A stretch of DNA of 10,620 nt from Methanobacteriota archaeon (GCA_002715545.1 PAZI01000028.1:1-10620); one strand, 5' to 3'. Positions 1-7,085 are shown, counted from the stretch's first letter. Numbers and translations: made by a program. The notes: generated from the letters alone by a model not told the origin.

Positions 1-1
1 T

Positions 2-1204
2 GACTTGCATGAGGTCACGAACATCCATTCGTTCGACATCAGTGAATCAGGTCAGACGACCTATCTCTCAAGTGGACGCATCAATGGTACAGTGAACGAC
101 CAATTCTCTCTTTCAGAATATGAGGGCACAATCCGTGTTGTGAGCACCACTGGACAGTGGGGACGCTGGTGGATGAACGATCCTGAGCCGATGATGAACC
201 ACGTCATCACTCTTCAAGAGTCATTCAAGGATGGTGTACGTGGACTGTATGAGGTTGGGCATCTAGGTGGTATTGCACCAGGAGAGACTCTCTGGTCCGC
301 ACGCTTCGTTGGAGATACAGCCTATCTGGTCACCTTCGAACAATGGGATCCCCTCTGGACCATTGATCTTTCAGACCCGACCAATCCTAGGATTATTGGA
401 GAACTTGAGATTCCAGGTGTGTCAACCTACATTCATCCCATGAATGACGGAGACTCCCTCCTTACGATAGGATTCCCTGGTGGTGAAGGTGGCATTGGCC
501 TTGACTGGTCACGAACTCAGATATCGTTGTTCGACGTCAGCAATCTCTCCGACCCCACCCTTTCTGCTGCCCTCCCTCTCACACCAGGATATGAGGACAA
601 GAATTGCGAGGATATCAGGTGGTGCGGGTGGTCTTGGTCTTGGTCGGAAGCGACTTACGAGCACAAAGCTTTCACTTACTGGGATAAGAATGGATTGCTT
701 GCAGTCCCCCTTTCCACGCACAGATACGTACACGACACCATCGAAGAAGATGGCAGAACTTACACCTATCATGGGTACGAATATGTCTCCAAACTCGTCC
801 TCGTCTCTGTCGATGCCGACAATGGAGTGCTATCGATCTACGGTGAGGTGAATCACTCGGATCTCTATGGAGAAGGTCTGTCCAGTAGTTGGTGGGGTGG
901 AGACATATCGATCAGTCGCTCGATCTTTATGGGAGATTTCGTATATTCATTCTCAGATGCTGGCATCAAGGTTCACAATGTAACATCTCTCAACCAGACT
1001 GCAAGCATCAATCTCCCTGGATATCGCTCGCTTGTCAACCAATATTATTTCGAAGACGAGGTTGCAGTAGAAGCGACCGTAGATGGCGAGGATAGAGAAG
1101 AAGAAGCGAAATCAGATGATGGTGAGGCCACTTCGTCAGGTAGTTCTGGCTCTGGAGACCCTCCTCCACCTAATGCAGATGCTGCCGAACCCGATGGTGC
1201 CTGA
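2..1204 (+). CDS. Secreted beta-propeller protein (Beta_propel, PF09826-like), 5' truncated
   Basis: Only the C-terminal 400 codons are visible. The frame is open to the left edge (the first codons read Asp-Leu-His-Glu), so the TTG at base 5 is not taken as the start. The sequence follows the distant-WD40 propeller family found in archaeal and bacterial cell-surface proteins. It has IHSFDI near codon 9, then a GRINGTVNDQFSLSEY-like strand, an APGE...SARFVGDTAYLVTF block from about codon 92, DPLWTIDLSDP, and SLFDVSNLSDP near codon 175. Family members are usually exported or lipid-anchored, but a signal peptide would lie outside the window. A Cys-x5-Cys pair (codons 202 and 208) sits in a Trp-rich insertion (WSWSW) and could form a disulfide in an exported protein. 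The last 45 or so residues are an acidic then Ser/Gly/Pro low-complexity tail. The molecular role is unknown. The gene converges on the next with a 10-base gap. Confidence 0.85.
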   Translation, partial: DLHEVTNIHSFDISESGQTTYLSSGRINGTVNDQFSLSEYEGTIRVVSTTGQWGRWWMNDPEPMMNHVITLQESFKDGVRGLYEVGHLGGIAPGETLWSARFVGDTAYLVTFEQWDPLWTIDLSDPTNPRIIGELEIPGVSTYIHPMNDGDSLLTIGFPGGEGGIGLDWSRTQISLFDVSNLSDPTLSAALPLTPGYEDKNCEDIRWCGWSWSWSEATYEHKAFTYWDKNGLLAVPLSTHRYVHDTIEEDGRTYTYHGYEYVSKLVLVSVDADNGVLSIYGEVNHSDLYGEGLSSSWWGGDISISRSIFMGDFVYSFSDAGIKVHNVTSLNQTASINLPGYRSLVNQYYFEDEVAVEATVDGEDREEEAKSDDGEATSSGSSGSGDPPPPNADAAEPDGA

Positions 1205-1214
1205 TACCATCTTT

Positions 1215-2339
1215 TCAGATGACTTTCCGTCCCTCTGACCGAGACAAAGAGTACTGTATTGCTCCGGGATGAGCCACTGCTAAGCGTGATTGTGCTTCGA
1301 TACCGAGATGATGTGTGATTTGATGTGGGAGGCTGACAATCGTGAGAGAGATCAACTCTCCAAGAAATACTTCCAGATCACCAGTGGCAGAATCTGAGAG
1401 TTGCTTCGGTGGCCAGGATGCAGACTCATCTAGAATCATTTCTACTGTGATCGCCTTTCCACCTGCGCGGACGTTGACGATCAGATACCCATCATCGAGA
1501 TCGATGTCGAGAGTTGAGAGATCGAAAGCGATGTTACGTGGTCCCAATTGCCAACGAAACACATCACCTTCTGGATCTGCAGTACTATCGGCAGCCCGGA
1601 TGACGGATGCGACATGGGCTTCGAACAAATCACGACTGATGGTCAGATCACCGTCGGGAGTAGCGTGATGGAGCTCCTCACCCTCTTCGTGAGTCCATAC
1701 GAAATCTTCACCGTCAAGATGCACTTTGAGTTCAGGTAGCCAAGGAAAAGATGTCTCGCTTGAGAGCACATCCCAACCACCTGACATTCTCATGACAATG
1801 GCGTCGTCAATCGATGCACTGCCATCTTTTTCAAGAATCAGTCGTAACCGTTCTTTCTTTTCTGGCTCCTCATTTTTGATATCTTTCGAATCAATTGCTA
1901 ATTCTAATTTGACAGCTAACGGATGCAATGCTTCTGGGAGTGGCATCACTGGAAATTCATCATTCGACCACGCACCTTCCTCAAATGCGATATCCAACCC
2001 GAATGGTTTCAACCATCTCAATGCAATGCCAAGTCGGACTCGGGAGATGCCATACTTACTGAATCGTCGACCAAGTGATCTGACAGCACGATGCGTCTTC
2101 TCTTTGCTCAATTCATCTAATGTATCGCTGAAATGGGCGAGCAACTCAACACTATCTGCACTATCATCTCTGTCAATGAAATCAACTTCTTCTTCCAACC
2201 ATGCTTCTTCAATTTCAGAGCGATCTAAATCAGACATCCCTAGTCGTTCTTGTAGATGTTCAAGCCCTATTGCACCATCTCTGGATAATGAACCGGACTT
2301 CCATGCCAGTGTGAGGGCATGTGAAAATGGATGGTCCAT
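1215..2339 (-). CDS. Uncharacterised 374-aa acidic protein, coupled to upstream acidic gene
   Basis: I do not recognise the family. The ATG at 2339 overlaps the TGA of the upstream gene by one base (TGATG), and a GGTGG ribosome-binding-like stretch lies about 10 bases before it. Translation is therefore probably coupled. A TTG one codon earlier is possible but less likely. The N-terminal third looks helical and charged (EEAWLEEEVDFIDRDD, then the basic stretch HRAVRSLGRRFSKYG). The C-terminal half alternates hydrophobic and acidic residues in a beta-rich pattern. There is no signal peptide, membrane segment, Cys cluster or obvious catalytic motif, so a soluble cytoplasmic protein is likely. 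Its partner is presumably the product of the gene at 2339-3565. Function unknown. Confidence 0.8.
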   Translation of the reverse strand: MDHPFSHALTLAWKSGSLSRDGAIGLEHLQERLGMSDLDRSEIEEAWLEEEVDFIDRDDSADSVELLAHFSDTLDELSKEKTHRAVRSLGRRFSKYGISRVRLGIALRWLKPFGLDIAFEEGAWSNDEFPVMPLPEALHPLAVKLELAIDSKDIKNEEPEKKERLRLILEKDGSASIDDAIVMRMSGGWDVLSSETSFPWLPELKVHLDGEDFVWTHEEGEELHHATPDGDLTISRDLFEAHVASVIRAADSTADPEGDVFRWQLGPRNIAFDLSTLDIDLDDGYLIVNVRAGGKAITVEMILDESASWPPKQLSDSATGDLEVFLGELISLTIVSLPHQITHHLGIEAQSRLAVAHPGAIQYSLSRSEGRKVI

Positions 2340-3565
2340 CAATCAAGCCCACCAAGCATCTCTCGCGTCATTTTGAGATGGGTTTCAAAATCGATACCCA
2401 ACTCAATGCGCTTTCGTCTCAAGAGATCAACTTCAGCAGGGTCGAGCAAATCATCGACCCAAACAGTCTCCAGAAGGAGTCGGTAAGTATCTAGTGTGCT
2501 ACTCCTCCTTCCTCCTTCCACTACGTCATCGTCTTCCTCTTCTTCCTCTTGTACACGTCGTGATTTAGATGAAGCAACCGGGGCGGCAGCCATAGCCCTT
2601 CGAGCAGGAGCTGCACGACTTGCCGTACGCACGTTACTTTCTCTTGTGGCCATAGGAGCTGCTGACGAGGATCTTCTTCTCCTCATCCTTGTTTCAGGGA
2701 TGTCCTCCTCGATGAATTCATCTTCAACAAACTCATCTTCATCGAGGTCTTCTTCAAGATCTTCTCCAGCCATCTCTTCTTCGTGTTTGATAGCTTTAGT
2801 TAATTCAGCCACTTGTTTCTGGAGTGCGAGTAACTGATCCGCTGCATCTCCATCACCTTCCTCATCACCGATTTGATCATCTTCCTCGACCGTTGGTGAA
2901 GCTTGTTCGGTTTCTGGTTCCATGACTTGAGTCGCCTGAGCAGATGTTTCTCCCTCTGCACTACCGTCCATATGGCTCATGGGTTCTGCTCCCCCAGCCA
3001 TTGGTGCTAGCCTGAGTCCAGACCCAGGCTGCTTGACTTCTTCCTCTTCCTCCTCATCCATCAAGGTAGCAATAAGCGATCCATCCTCTCCTCCGCCTTC
3101 TTCCTCATCGAGTAAAGAATCGAGCAACTTGTCATTTCCCACCATGGCTGCTGGCTGAACTCTTCTCTCAGGCACGGTTTCAGAATGTTCCATACCAAAA
3201 GATGCACCTGAATCAGCACCCATGTAATCGGATGTCTCTCCTGCCTTCTCAAGCACTTTCTTTGCGCGGTCGACAAGACGTCGATATTCCTTTGATTTCC
3301 GCCCTGGTGGAAGGTCACCATATTCGATGGCGTCAATAACTCTCTTCATTGCTTGGCGAACAACATTTCCACGTTGGCCCTGCCAATCTCCACCATTTCT
3401 CGCGGAGCGGATATGGGATTCAGCCTCTTCTCTGTGTTTGTTATTCACATCCAGGATTTTCTGAGCCTGTGTAACGATTGGTGCAGCAAGGCCTCCGCGC
3501 TGCCCAATTTCAAGGGACAGCACCATGATGGCGTGGAGGGCCTGAGCCCTTTCTTTCTCCCCCAT
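2339..3565 (-). CDS. Uncharacterised acidic, mostly disordered 408-aa protein
   Basis: No family recognised. A helical N-terminal domain (about residues 1-115, starting GEKERAQALHAIMVLSLEIG) is followed by some 200 residues rich in Glu, Asp, Gly and Ser. This middle part has several poly-acid runs (for example MDEEEEEEVK and EEDLDEDEFVEDEF) and a short coiled-coil-like piece (LLALQKQVAELTKAIKHEEE). Next come a basic Arg/Ser/Ala stretch (MRRRRSSSAAP and onward), another acid run, and a compact C-terminal helical segment of about 50 residues. That last segment (YRLLLETVWVDDLLDPAEV, then RKRIELGI) recalls the short 'D-x-x-L/I-x-x-x-E-x-x-L-L' helical domains of archaeal proteins; that resemblance is weak inference. 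I chose ATG 3565 because a TATA-like octamer lies 26 bases upstream. ATG 3583, or the upstream frame as far as 3637, are alternatives. It is the first gene of a two-gene unit. Confidence 0.75.
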   Translation of the reverse strand: MGEKERAQALHAIMVLSLEIGQRGGLAAPIVTQAQKILDVNNKHREEAESHIRSARNGGDWQGQRGNVVRQAMKRVIDAIEYGDLPPGRKSKEYRRLVDRAKKVLEKAGETSDYMGADSGASFGMEHSETVPERRVQPAAMVGNDKLLDSLLDEEEGGGEDGSLIATLMDEEEEEEVKQPGSGLRLAPMAGGAEPMSHMDGSAEGETSAQATQVMEPETEQASPTVEEDDQIGDEEGDGDAADQLLALQKQVAELTKAIKHEEEMAGEDLEEDLDEDEFVEDEFIEEDIPETRMRRRRSSSAAPMATRESNVRTASRAAPARRAMAAAPVASSKSRRVQEEEEEDDDVVEGGRRSSTLDTYRLLLETVWVDDLLDPAEVDLLRRKRIELGIDFETHLKMTREMLGGLD

Positions 3566-3587
3566 TGCATCCCCCACTCTCATCGTG

Positions 3588-3595
3588 TGATATGA
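3588..3595 (-). promoter_or_regulatory. TATA-like box for the acidic-protein unit
   Basis: The minus strand reads TCATATCA, centred about 26 bases before ATG 3565. This is the spacing expected for a leaderless archaeal transcript. A GGGGGA stretch 4 bases before the same ATG could alternatively act as a weak ribosome-binding site. The box is short and palindromic, so the call rests mainly on position. Confidence 0.35.
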
Positions 3596-3610
3596 GTCTT
3601 GAGTCAGTCC

Positions 3611-3632
3611 GGACCCCCCGCCCCCCCACCTT
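3611..3632. other. G/C homopolymer run in divergent intergenic region
   Basis: The plus strand carries two C runs (six and seven bases) split by one G, read as G runs on the minus strand, inside the region between the divergent genes at 3565 and 3726. It lies upstream of the TATA-like box of the minus-strand unit. It could form a G-rich secondary structure on the minus strand. It is also the kind of tract where sequencers lose or gain bases. No known operator is recognised here. Confidence 0.5.
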
Positions 3633-3725
3633 CTCACTTGTGGCGATTCTCACCATCGTCTCATTCCGCACGTTCAGCGGATTTCACCCCTAAAACTCAT
3701 ACCCGTCACGAACACACAGGACGTC

Positions 3726-5111
3726 GTGGGTCAGTGTCACGCCTGCCAGACATCGACTGAGGTCGACTGGCGCTATTGCCCTAAATGCGGGTCGTCCTTT
3801 GTCAAGATTCAGCGCGAAGACACACCTCTTTCAGGGCCCGCCACTTCATTGAGCAAAGCAGCCAAAGGTGCAATTCGTTCTTTAGCAGCACGTGCACATG
3901 ATGATTTACGAGCTATCGAAAGTCTAGCAAATGATTCACAGATACTTATCGCACAAATGGCCGAACAACCGAGTTTGAGCACCCTCATTGAGTTGAGCGA
4001 GTGGATAGGTGAGGTGCATGATGAAGGAGGACAAACATTCACGCGCCTGTGCTCGAGTTCAGATGCCGTTGGAGCCCGTGCTTCGCGCACACACATCACC
4101 TCACTCCTCCGCCGTGCCCGGCGCATGCATCAACGGATGCGGGCTGCAGATCAGCGTTTTGTTACACTAGGTAGTGATGGTCGAATACGATTACATGAAG
4201 CTCTATCCGGCTCGATACTCGAACAATGGTCTGGCCACGAGGGCCGAGGCACATGTATCGAATCACTCCCAGATGGCCAACATATCCTCACAGGGGGAGA
4301 GGATGGGACAATTCGATATTGGTCCTTGCTTGAACGAAGATGTCTTGCAATCATGCACGCTCACTCAACTTGGGTCTCTTCTCTTCTACCATTGGATGAC
4401 ACGAGTGCCATAAGTTTCGGTGGTGACGGGAGAGCTGTCTTGCTTGATCTTTCAGAACATCGAGTTCAACCGCTTCCTCTGTGTGATGGACGCCATTCCA
4501 TAGGAGCAGCATGTATCTCCACAGACGGAACAATCGCAGTAGGCGATGTGGATGGTCGAATCGTGTTGAGTCATTCAATGCATGTCCCTGCGCGGGAACT
4601 CCTGGATCTCAATGTCTCAATCAACGACATCATCTGGACGCCAGCAGGGCGTTTGTTGGTGGCCTTGGGATCTGGTGAGCTTGCAATCATTGATCCTCAA
4701 GGCCATGAACCACTGCATCGAATCGATTTTGAAGGCGATTGGTTACAATGCTTGGATATCGATCCAACAAATGGCATGGTTGCTATTGGCCAAGGTTCGG
4801 GACATATCATTCTCTTTGATCTTGGTGAGTTGCGAATCCTTGAGCGCTTGACAGTCAGTGGGGATTGGCCGTCTTCCTGTCGTTTTGATATGGAGACAGG
4901 CTGGCTGAGAGTTTCCACAGCGAACGGAATCATGTGGTCTTGGTCCACTGAAGAATCAATGATCGGACCAAGCACGAATGTGTTTGAAGGTGCTGTAATG
5001 GGCTTCGCTAATGTTGCACCGTCATATCCCTCAGCAAGCCAGATATCTCCTGAATCCGATCAAGTCCAACTTTCTTCCATCGTTGAATCATCAATCGATG
5101 ACTTGGTGTGA
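3726..5111 (+). CDS. Zinc-ribbon / WD40-like beta-propeller protein
   Basis: This 461-aa protein starts at GTG 3726. The very next codons encode a C4 zinc ribbon (Cys4-x2-Cys7...Cys18-Pro-Lys-Cys21-Gly), so the start cannot lie much later. Residues 27-140 are predicted helical and charged (linker or coiled part, ending RRARRMHQRMRAADQRF). From about residue 143 to 425 come WD40-like blades: FVTLGSDGRIRLHE, ILTGGEDGTIRYWSL, AISFGGDGRAVLLDL, IAVGDVDGRIVLSH, VAIGQGSGHIILFDL and MWSWS. WD-type propellers are protein-binding scaffolds and the ribbon may bind nucleic acid or protein, so an adaptor role is the best inference; no enzyme motif is seen. There is no signal peptide or membrane segment. 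It is the first gene of an operon with the GNAT-like gene (4-base gap) and pcm. An AGG 5 bases before the start is a weak ribosome site. Confidence 0.85.
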   Translation: MGQCHACQTSTEVDWRYCPKCGSSFVKIQREDTPLSGPATSLSKAAKGAIRSLAARAHDDLRAIESLANDSQILIAQMAEQPSLSTLIELSEWIGEVHDEGGQTFTRLCSSSDAVGARASRTHITSLLRRARRMHQRMRAADQRFVTLGSDGRIRLHEALSGSILEQWSGHEGRGTCIESLPDGQHILTGGEDGTIRYWSLLERRCLAIMHAHSTWVSSLLPLDDTSAISFGGDGRAVLLDLSEHRVQPLPLCDGRHSIGAACISTDGTIAVGDVDGRIVLSHSMHVPARELLDLNVSINDIIWTPAGRLLVALGSGELAIIDPQGHEPLHRIDFEGDWLQCLDIDPTNGMVAIGQGSGHIILFDLGELRILERLTVSGDWPSSCRFDMETGWLRVSTANGIMWSWSTEESMIGPSTNVFEGAVMGFANVAPSYPSASQISPESDQVQLSSIVESSIDDLV

Positions 5112-5115
5112 GTGG

Positions 5116-5922
5116 ATGCCGGATCGATCCAGTGGTTCTGCCTGGGTCCAACGAATGCTTTCACGCGAGAATTCTGTTCGTCGCCCCAGACGCGATGAAT
5201 CAGAACCCCCTGATGGGGTTGCCCGTCTTTTCATAGAAGCAGAGGGATTATTCCACGCCATGGCTGAGATTGGTAGGCGGCCAGGTATCGTTGAACTTGA
5301 TTGCGTCATCGTTGACCCTTCATCACGCGGCACTGGTCTTGCCCATTCTGTTGTCAACAAAGCTTGTCGTTTGTGGTCGAACGACCCCATTCTGAGTGGC
5401 CTATCTGTTGAAGATCCATTCATCCCTCTACCTCTGGTTGCTTTGACAAGGGATGCCGCAATGGCGAATGTATTGATTCAATCAGGTTTCCACCTAGTTC
5501 CTCCCCGCAGAACGTGGCGTTCTCTTTGGCTTGTAAGAACACGATTCACATCACTACCCCTCCGTACCGTTTGGTATCTTCACCTCAGGTGGCTTGTGCG
5601 TATCATCAAGTGGCTTCTCATTGGCGAACCGCTTCCCGAAGGTGCACGCCAACCTCAAAGGCGTCTGAATCGTTGGTTTCAGAGACGTAGGAGGCCATTC
5701 ACTATGCTGATCAATGCCGGCTCATCGAAAGTGTTCATGACTCCACCATCTTCTTCTGGAACCATCAAAGTATCAGAAAGTGATTCAATCGCAGCCCTTG
5801 CTTCGATGCATGTTCACGTTGTAGAGCGTGAGGAGGAGCAAACACCGAATACGGCCATCGAAGACTGGGACATTGGTCGTCAATCTGAGGTGGCAGAAGT
5901 TATCGATCTCACGGAGGATTGA
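5116..5922 (+). CDS. GNAT-like N-acetyltransferase with long C-terminal extension
   Basis: The protein is 268 aa if ATG 5116 is used, 4 bases after the upstream stop with GGTGTGAG just before it. ATG 5098, overlapping the upstream gene, is an alternative. Residues 60-87 match GNAT motif A: a hydrophobic strand (ELDCVIVDP) followed by the acetyl-CoA pyrophosphate loop Arg71-Gly-Thr-Gly-Leu-Ala76 and a helix. The typical late GNAT element, ending in a 'xSGF' turn, is at residues 114-125. After residue 145 a region unlike GNAT enzymes begins. It has a Trp/aliphatic stretch with basic residues (about 152-170, LHLRWLVRIIKWLLIG) that could be amphipathic or membrane-associating. A cluster of arginines (RRLNRWFQRRRR) and an acidic tail follow. 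The substrate is unknown. Position between the propeller gene and pcm suggests a protein substrate, which is inference only. Confidence 0.7.
   Translation: MPDRSSGSAWVQRMLSRENSVRRPRRDESEPPDGVARLFIEAEGLFHAMAEIGRRPGIVELDCVIVDPSSRGTGLAHSVVNKACRLWSNDPILSGLSVEDPFIPLPLVALTRDAAMANVLIQSGFHLVPPRRTWRSLWLVRTRFTSLPLRTVWYLHLRWLVRIIKWLLIGEPLPEGARQPQRRLNRWFQRRRRPFTMLINAGSSKVFMTPPSSSGTIKVSESDSIAALASMHVHVVEREEEQTPNTAIEDWDIGRQSEVAEVIDLTED
5913..5917 (+). promoter_or_regulatory. Shine-Dalgarno site that decides the pcm start
   Basis: GGAGG lies inside the last codons of the GNAT-like gene, 9 bases before GTG 5927. It is the best ribosome-binding match in the operon. It selects that GTG over the in-frame ATG at 5828, which would overlap the upstream gene by 95 bases. 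Confidence 0.7.
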
Positions 5923-5926
5923 GCAA

Positions 5927-6562
5927 GTGCGCCGCAAAGATGGTTTTGTCGACACACTCGATGAAATGGTATCTGATCAGATAACACGCCGTGGTATTGA
6001 AGCAGTTCGTACAATCAAGGCCATGCGTAGCGTTGATCGCCGTGCATTCGTGCCACGTGATATCTCCCCCCATGCATTTGAAGACCGTCCCCTTGCAATT
6101 GGCCTAGGCCAAACCATCAGTCAACCGTACATCGTTGCTCTCATGACCTCTCAATTCGAGGATCTACCCCTAGGTTCCAAAATTTTGGAAGTTGGGGCAG
6201 GCTCTGGATATCAGACGGCCGTTCTTGTTGCGATGGGCTTCGAGGTTCACGCAATCGAGTTAGAGGCGAAATTAGTGCGCCGAGCACGGCGTGTACTCGA
6301 TTCACTTAGTTTGTCTCCAACCACGTTGATTGCGGGCGATGGACGCCAAGGCCTCCCGAATCAGGCGCCGTTCGATGGAATCATCGCGGCAGCTTGTGCT
6401 GATGGTCTGCCTTCTTCTTGGAAGGAACAAACAGGCCCGAATGGACGTCTTGTTGCCCCGGTAGAAACCTCACAAGGTCAGGTTCTGCGCCGCTTTGATC
6501 GAGTTGGAAAGAATTGGAACGAAAGTGACCTCTGCAATGTTCTCTTCGTGCCTTTACGTTGA
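5927..6562 (+). CDS. pcm: Protein-L-isoaspartate O-methyltransferase
   Basis: Pcm (PIMT) transfers a methyl group from S-adenosylmethionine to the alpha-carboxyl of L-isoaspartyl residues in aged proteins, starting their conversion back to aspartate in the cytoplasm. The 211-aa product starting at GTG 5927 has the usual family length. The PIMT signature AIGLGQTISQPYIVALM is at residues 57-73. SAM motif I (ILEVGAGSGYQTAVL) is at 86-100, with the acidic ribose-binding residue in HAIELE further on, followed by AGDGRQGLP and FDGIIAAA. The common family form of motif I has VGTGSGYQ; here the Thr is Ala. The RAFVP element before the signature is also typical. It is the third gene of the operon, 4 bases after the GNAT-like stop. 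Confidence 0.95.
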   Translation: MRRKDGFVDTLDEMVSDQITRRGIEAVRTIKAMRSVDRRAFVPRDISPHAFEDRPLAIGLGQTISQPYIVALMTSQFEDLPLGSKILEVGAGSGYQTAVLVAMGFEVHAIELEAKLVRRARRVLDSLSLSPTTLIAGDGRQGLPNQAPFDGIIAAACADGLPSSWKEQTGPNGRLVAPVETSQGQVLRRFDRVGKNWNESDLCNVLFVPLR

Positions 6563-6564
6563 TA

Positions 6565-6585
6565 CACAGTATTCCGTTACTGGTG
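6565..6585. terminator. Hairpin between convergent pcm and tRNA-Cys
   Basis: Bases 6565-6571 pair with 6578-6585 around a 6-base loop (CAGTA/TACTG core plus two outer pairs and one bulged G). The hairpin lies just past the pcm stop and just past the tRNA 3' end, so it could mark the 3' ends of both transcripts. Archaeal termination depends mostly on U-tracts and none is present here, so the role is uncertain. Confidence 0.25.
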
Positions 6586-6590
6586 AAAGG

Positions 6591-6661
6591 AGCACGAGGG
6601 GAGATTCGAACTCCCGTATCAGGATCTGCAGTCCCGCGCATAACCGCTTTGCTACTCGTGC
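6591..6661 (-). tRNA. tRNA-Cys (anticodon GCA)
   Basis: A full cloverleaf folds on the minus strand. The 7-bp acceptor is GCACGAG with CTCGTGC, and the D arm is of the tRNA-Cys kind (GCAAAGCGGTTATGC). The anticodon stem CGGGA/TCCTG holds the loop CTGCAGA, so the anticodon is GCA, and a 4-base variable loop follows. The T arm is a perfect GGGAG/CTCCC around TTCGAAT. The discriminator base is U73, an identity element of tRNA-Cys. In the D arm, positions 13 and 22 are both A, as in bacterial tRNA-Cys. There is no intron, and CCA is not encoded (CCT follows), so CCA must be added enzymatically. Confidence 0.97.
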
Positions 6662-6683
6662 GCGTCGCCTTCGCCGTGGTCGC

Positions 6684-6691
6684 GCTATTTC
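6684..6691 (-). promoter_or_regulatory. TATA-like box of tRNA-Cys
   Basis: The minus strand reads GAAATAGC, centred about 26 bases before the mature tRNA 5' end at 6661. It lies in the 40-base gap after the TerB-like gene. This is the standard position for an archaeal TATA box and gives the tRNA its own promoter. Confidence 0.6.
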
Positions 6692-6701
6692 AACAGTGCC
6701 T

Positions 6702-7085
6702 TCAATCCGTAACGAGTTCTAATCCTCTCTTCACCCACTTCTCTCCTTGGTGGACCCATTCCTTGATTCTTTCAAGATGCTCATCACTCATCCCAGCAGC
6801 TTTTGTGATTTTTTTGATGAGTTCTTCTTCAGCGACATCGACGTTTCCGTCGACATGTGCAAGATAGTATCCATCACGCACCGCCGTCCTCAATGTAGCC
6901 AGATCAGCAGATTCCAGTAAATCATCGAGGTCTCCGGGTGACACAAGCATCTTCTTCAGAAACTCTGGGCTGACATTTGGGTTCATGGTTGCCATATCTG
7001 TCACAAACTCCACCCATTCTTCAGAGTCAATCTTACCATCAGCATGTACAACATATGCTAGCAGTTGTGCGTATTCCTTGACCAT
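6702..7085 (-). CDS. TerB-like (tellurite-resistance TerB/DUF533 type) acidic protein
   Basis: This small soluble protein (127 aa from ATG 7085) is all helical. It has the two acidic metal-binding motifs typical of TerB-fold proteins: HADGKIDSEEW near residues 14-24 and HVDGNVDVAEEEL near 73-85, each at the end of a hydrophobic helix (LLAYVV and YYLA). TerB-like domains bind divalent metal and often sit in stress or envelope-linked complexes. A role in tellurite resistance itself should not be assumed. ATG 7085 was chosen because a TATA-like box lies 28 bases upstream and no ribosome site precedes either candidate. ATG 7109 would add eight residues. No other ter genes are visible nearby. Confidence 0.85.
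   Translation of the reverse strand: MVKEYAQLLAYVVHADGKIDSEEWVEFVTDMATMNPNVSPEFLKKMLVSPGDLDDLLESADLATLRTAVRDGYYLAHVDGNVDVAEEELIKKITKAAGMSDEHLERIKEWVHQGEKWVKRGLELVTD

Noticed and set aside
1726..2376. Plus-strand 216-codon Ser-rich open frame
   Set aside because: It is antisense to the 374-aa minus-strand gene. Its Ser/Asn-rich, motif-free sequence is the usual product of reading an acidic gene backwards.
2496..2837. Plus-strand Ser/Leu low-complexity frame
   Set aside because: It is the antisense reading of the Glu/Asp-coding repeats of the acidic protein; poly-Ser and poly-Leu arise from CTC/TCT runs.
2500..3130. CT-rich stretches as possible tandem DNA repeats
   Set aside because: The runs encode Glu/Asp codons on the minus strand and have no regular repeat unit, so they are coding composition and not a repeat element or CRISPR array.
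4351..4975. Minus-strand frames of 75 and 92 codons within the propeller gene
   Set aside because: They are antisense to a well-supported zinc-ribbon/propeller gene and have no recognisable motif.
5828..5926. Longer pcm starting at ATG 5828
   Set aside because: It would overlap the GNAT-like gene by 95 bases. The added residues do not resemble the family, and GGAGG correctly precedes GTG 5927.
6381..6641. Minus-strand 86-codon frame
   Set aside because: It overlaps both the tRNA-Cys and the 3' end of pcm and has no coding character.
6559..6867. Plus-strand frame containing GARGEIRTPVSG
   Set aside because: It runs antisense through tRNA-Cys. This kind of peptide is a well-known false protein from antisense tRNA sequence.
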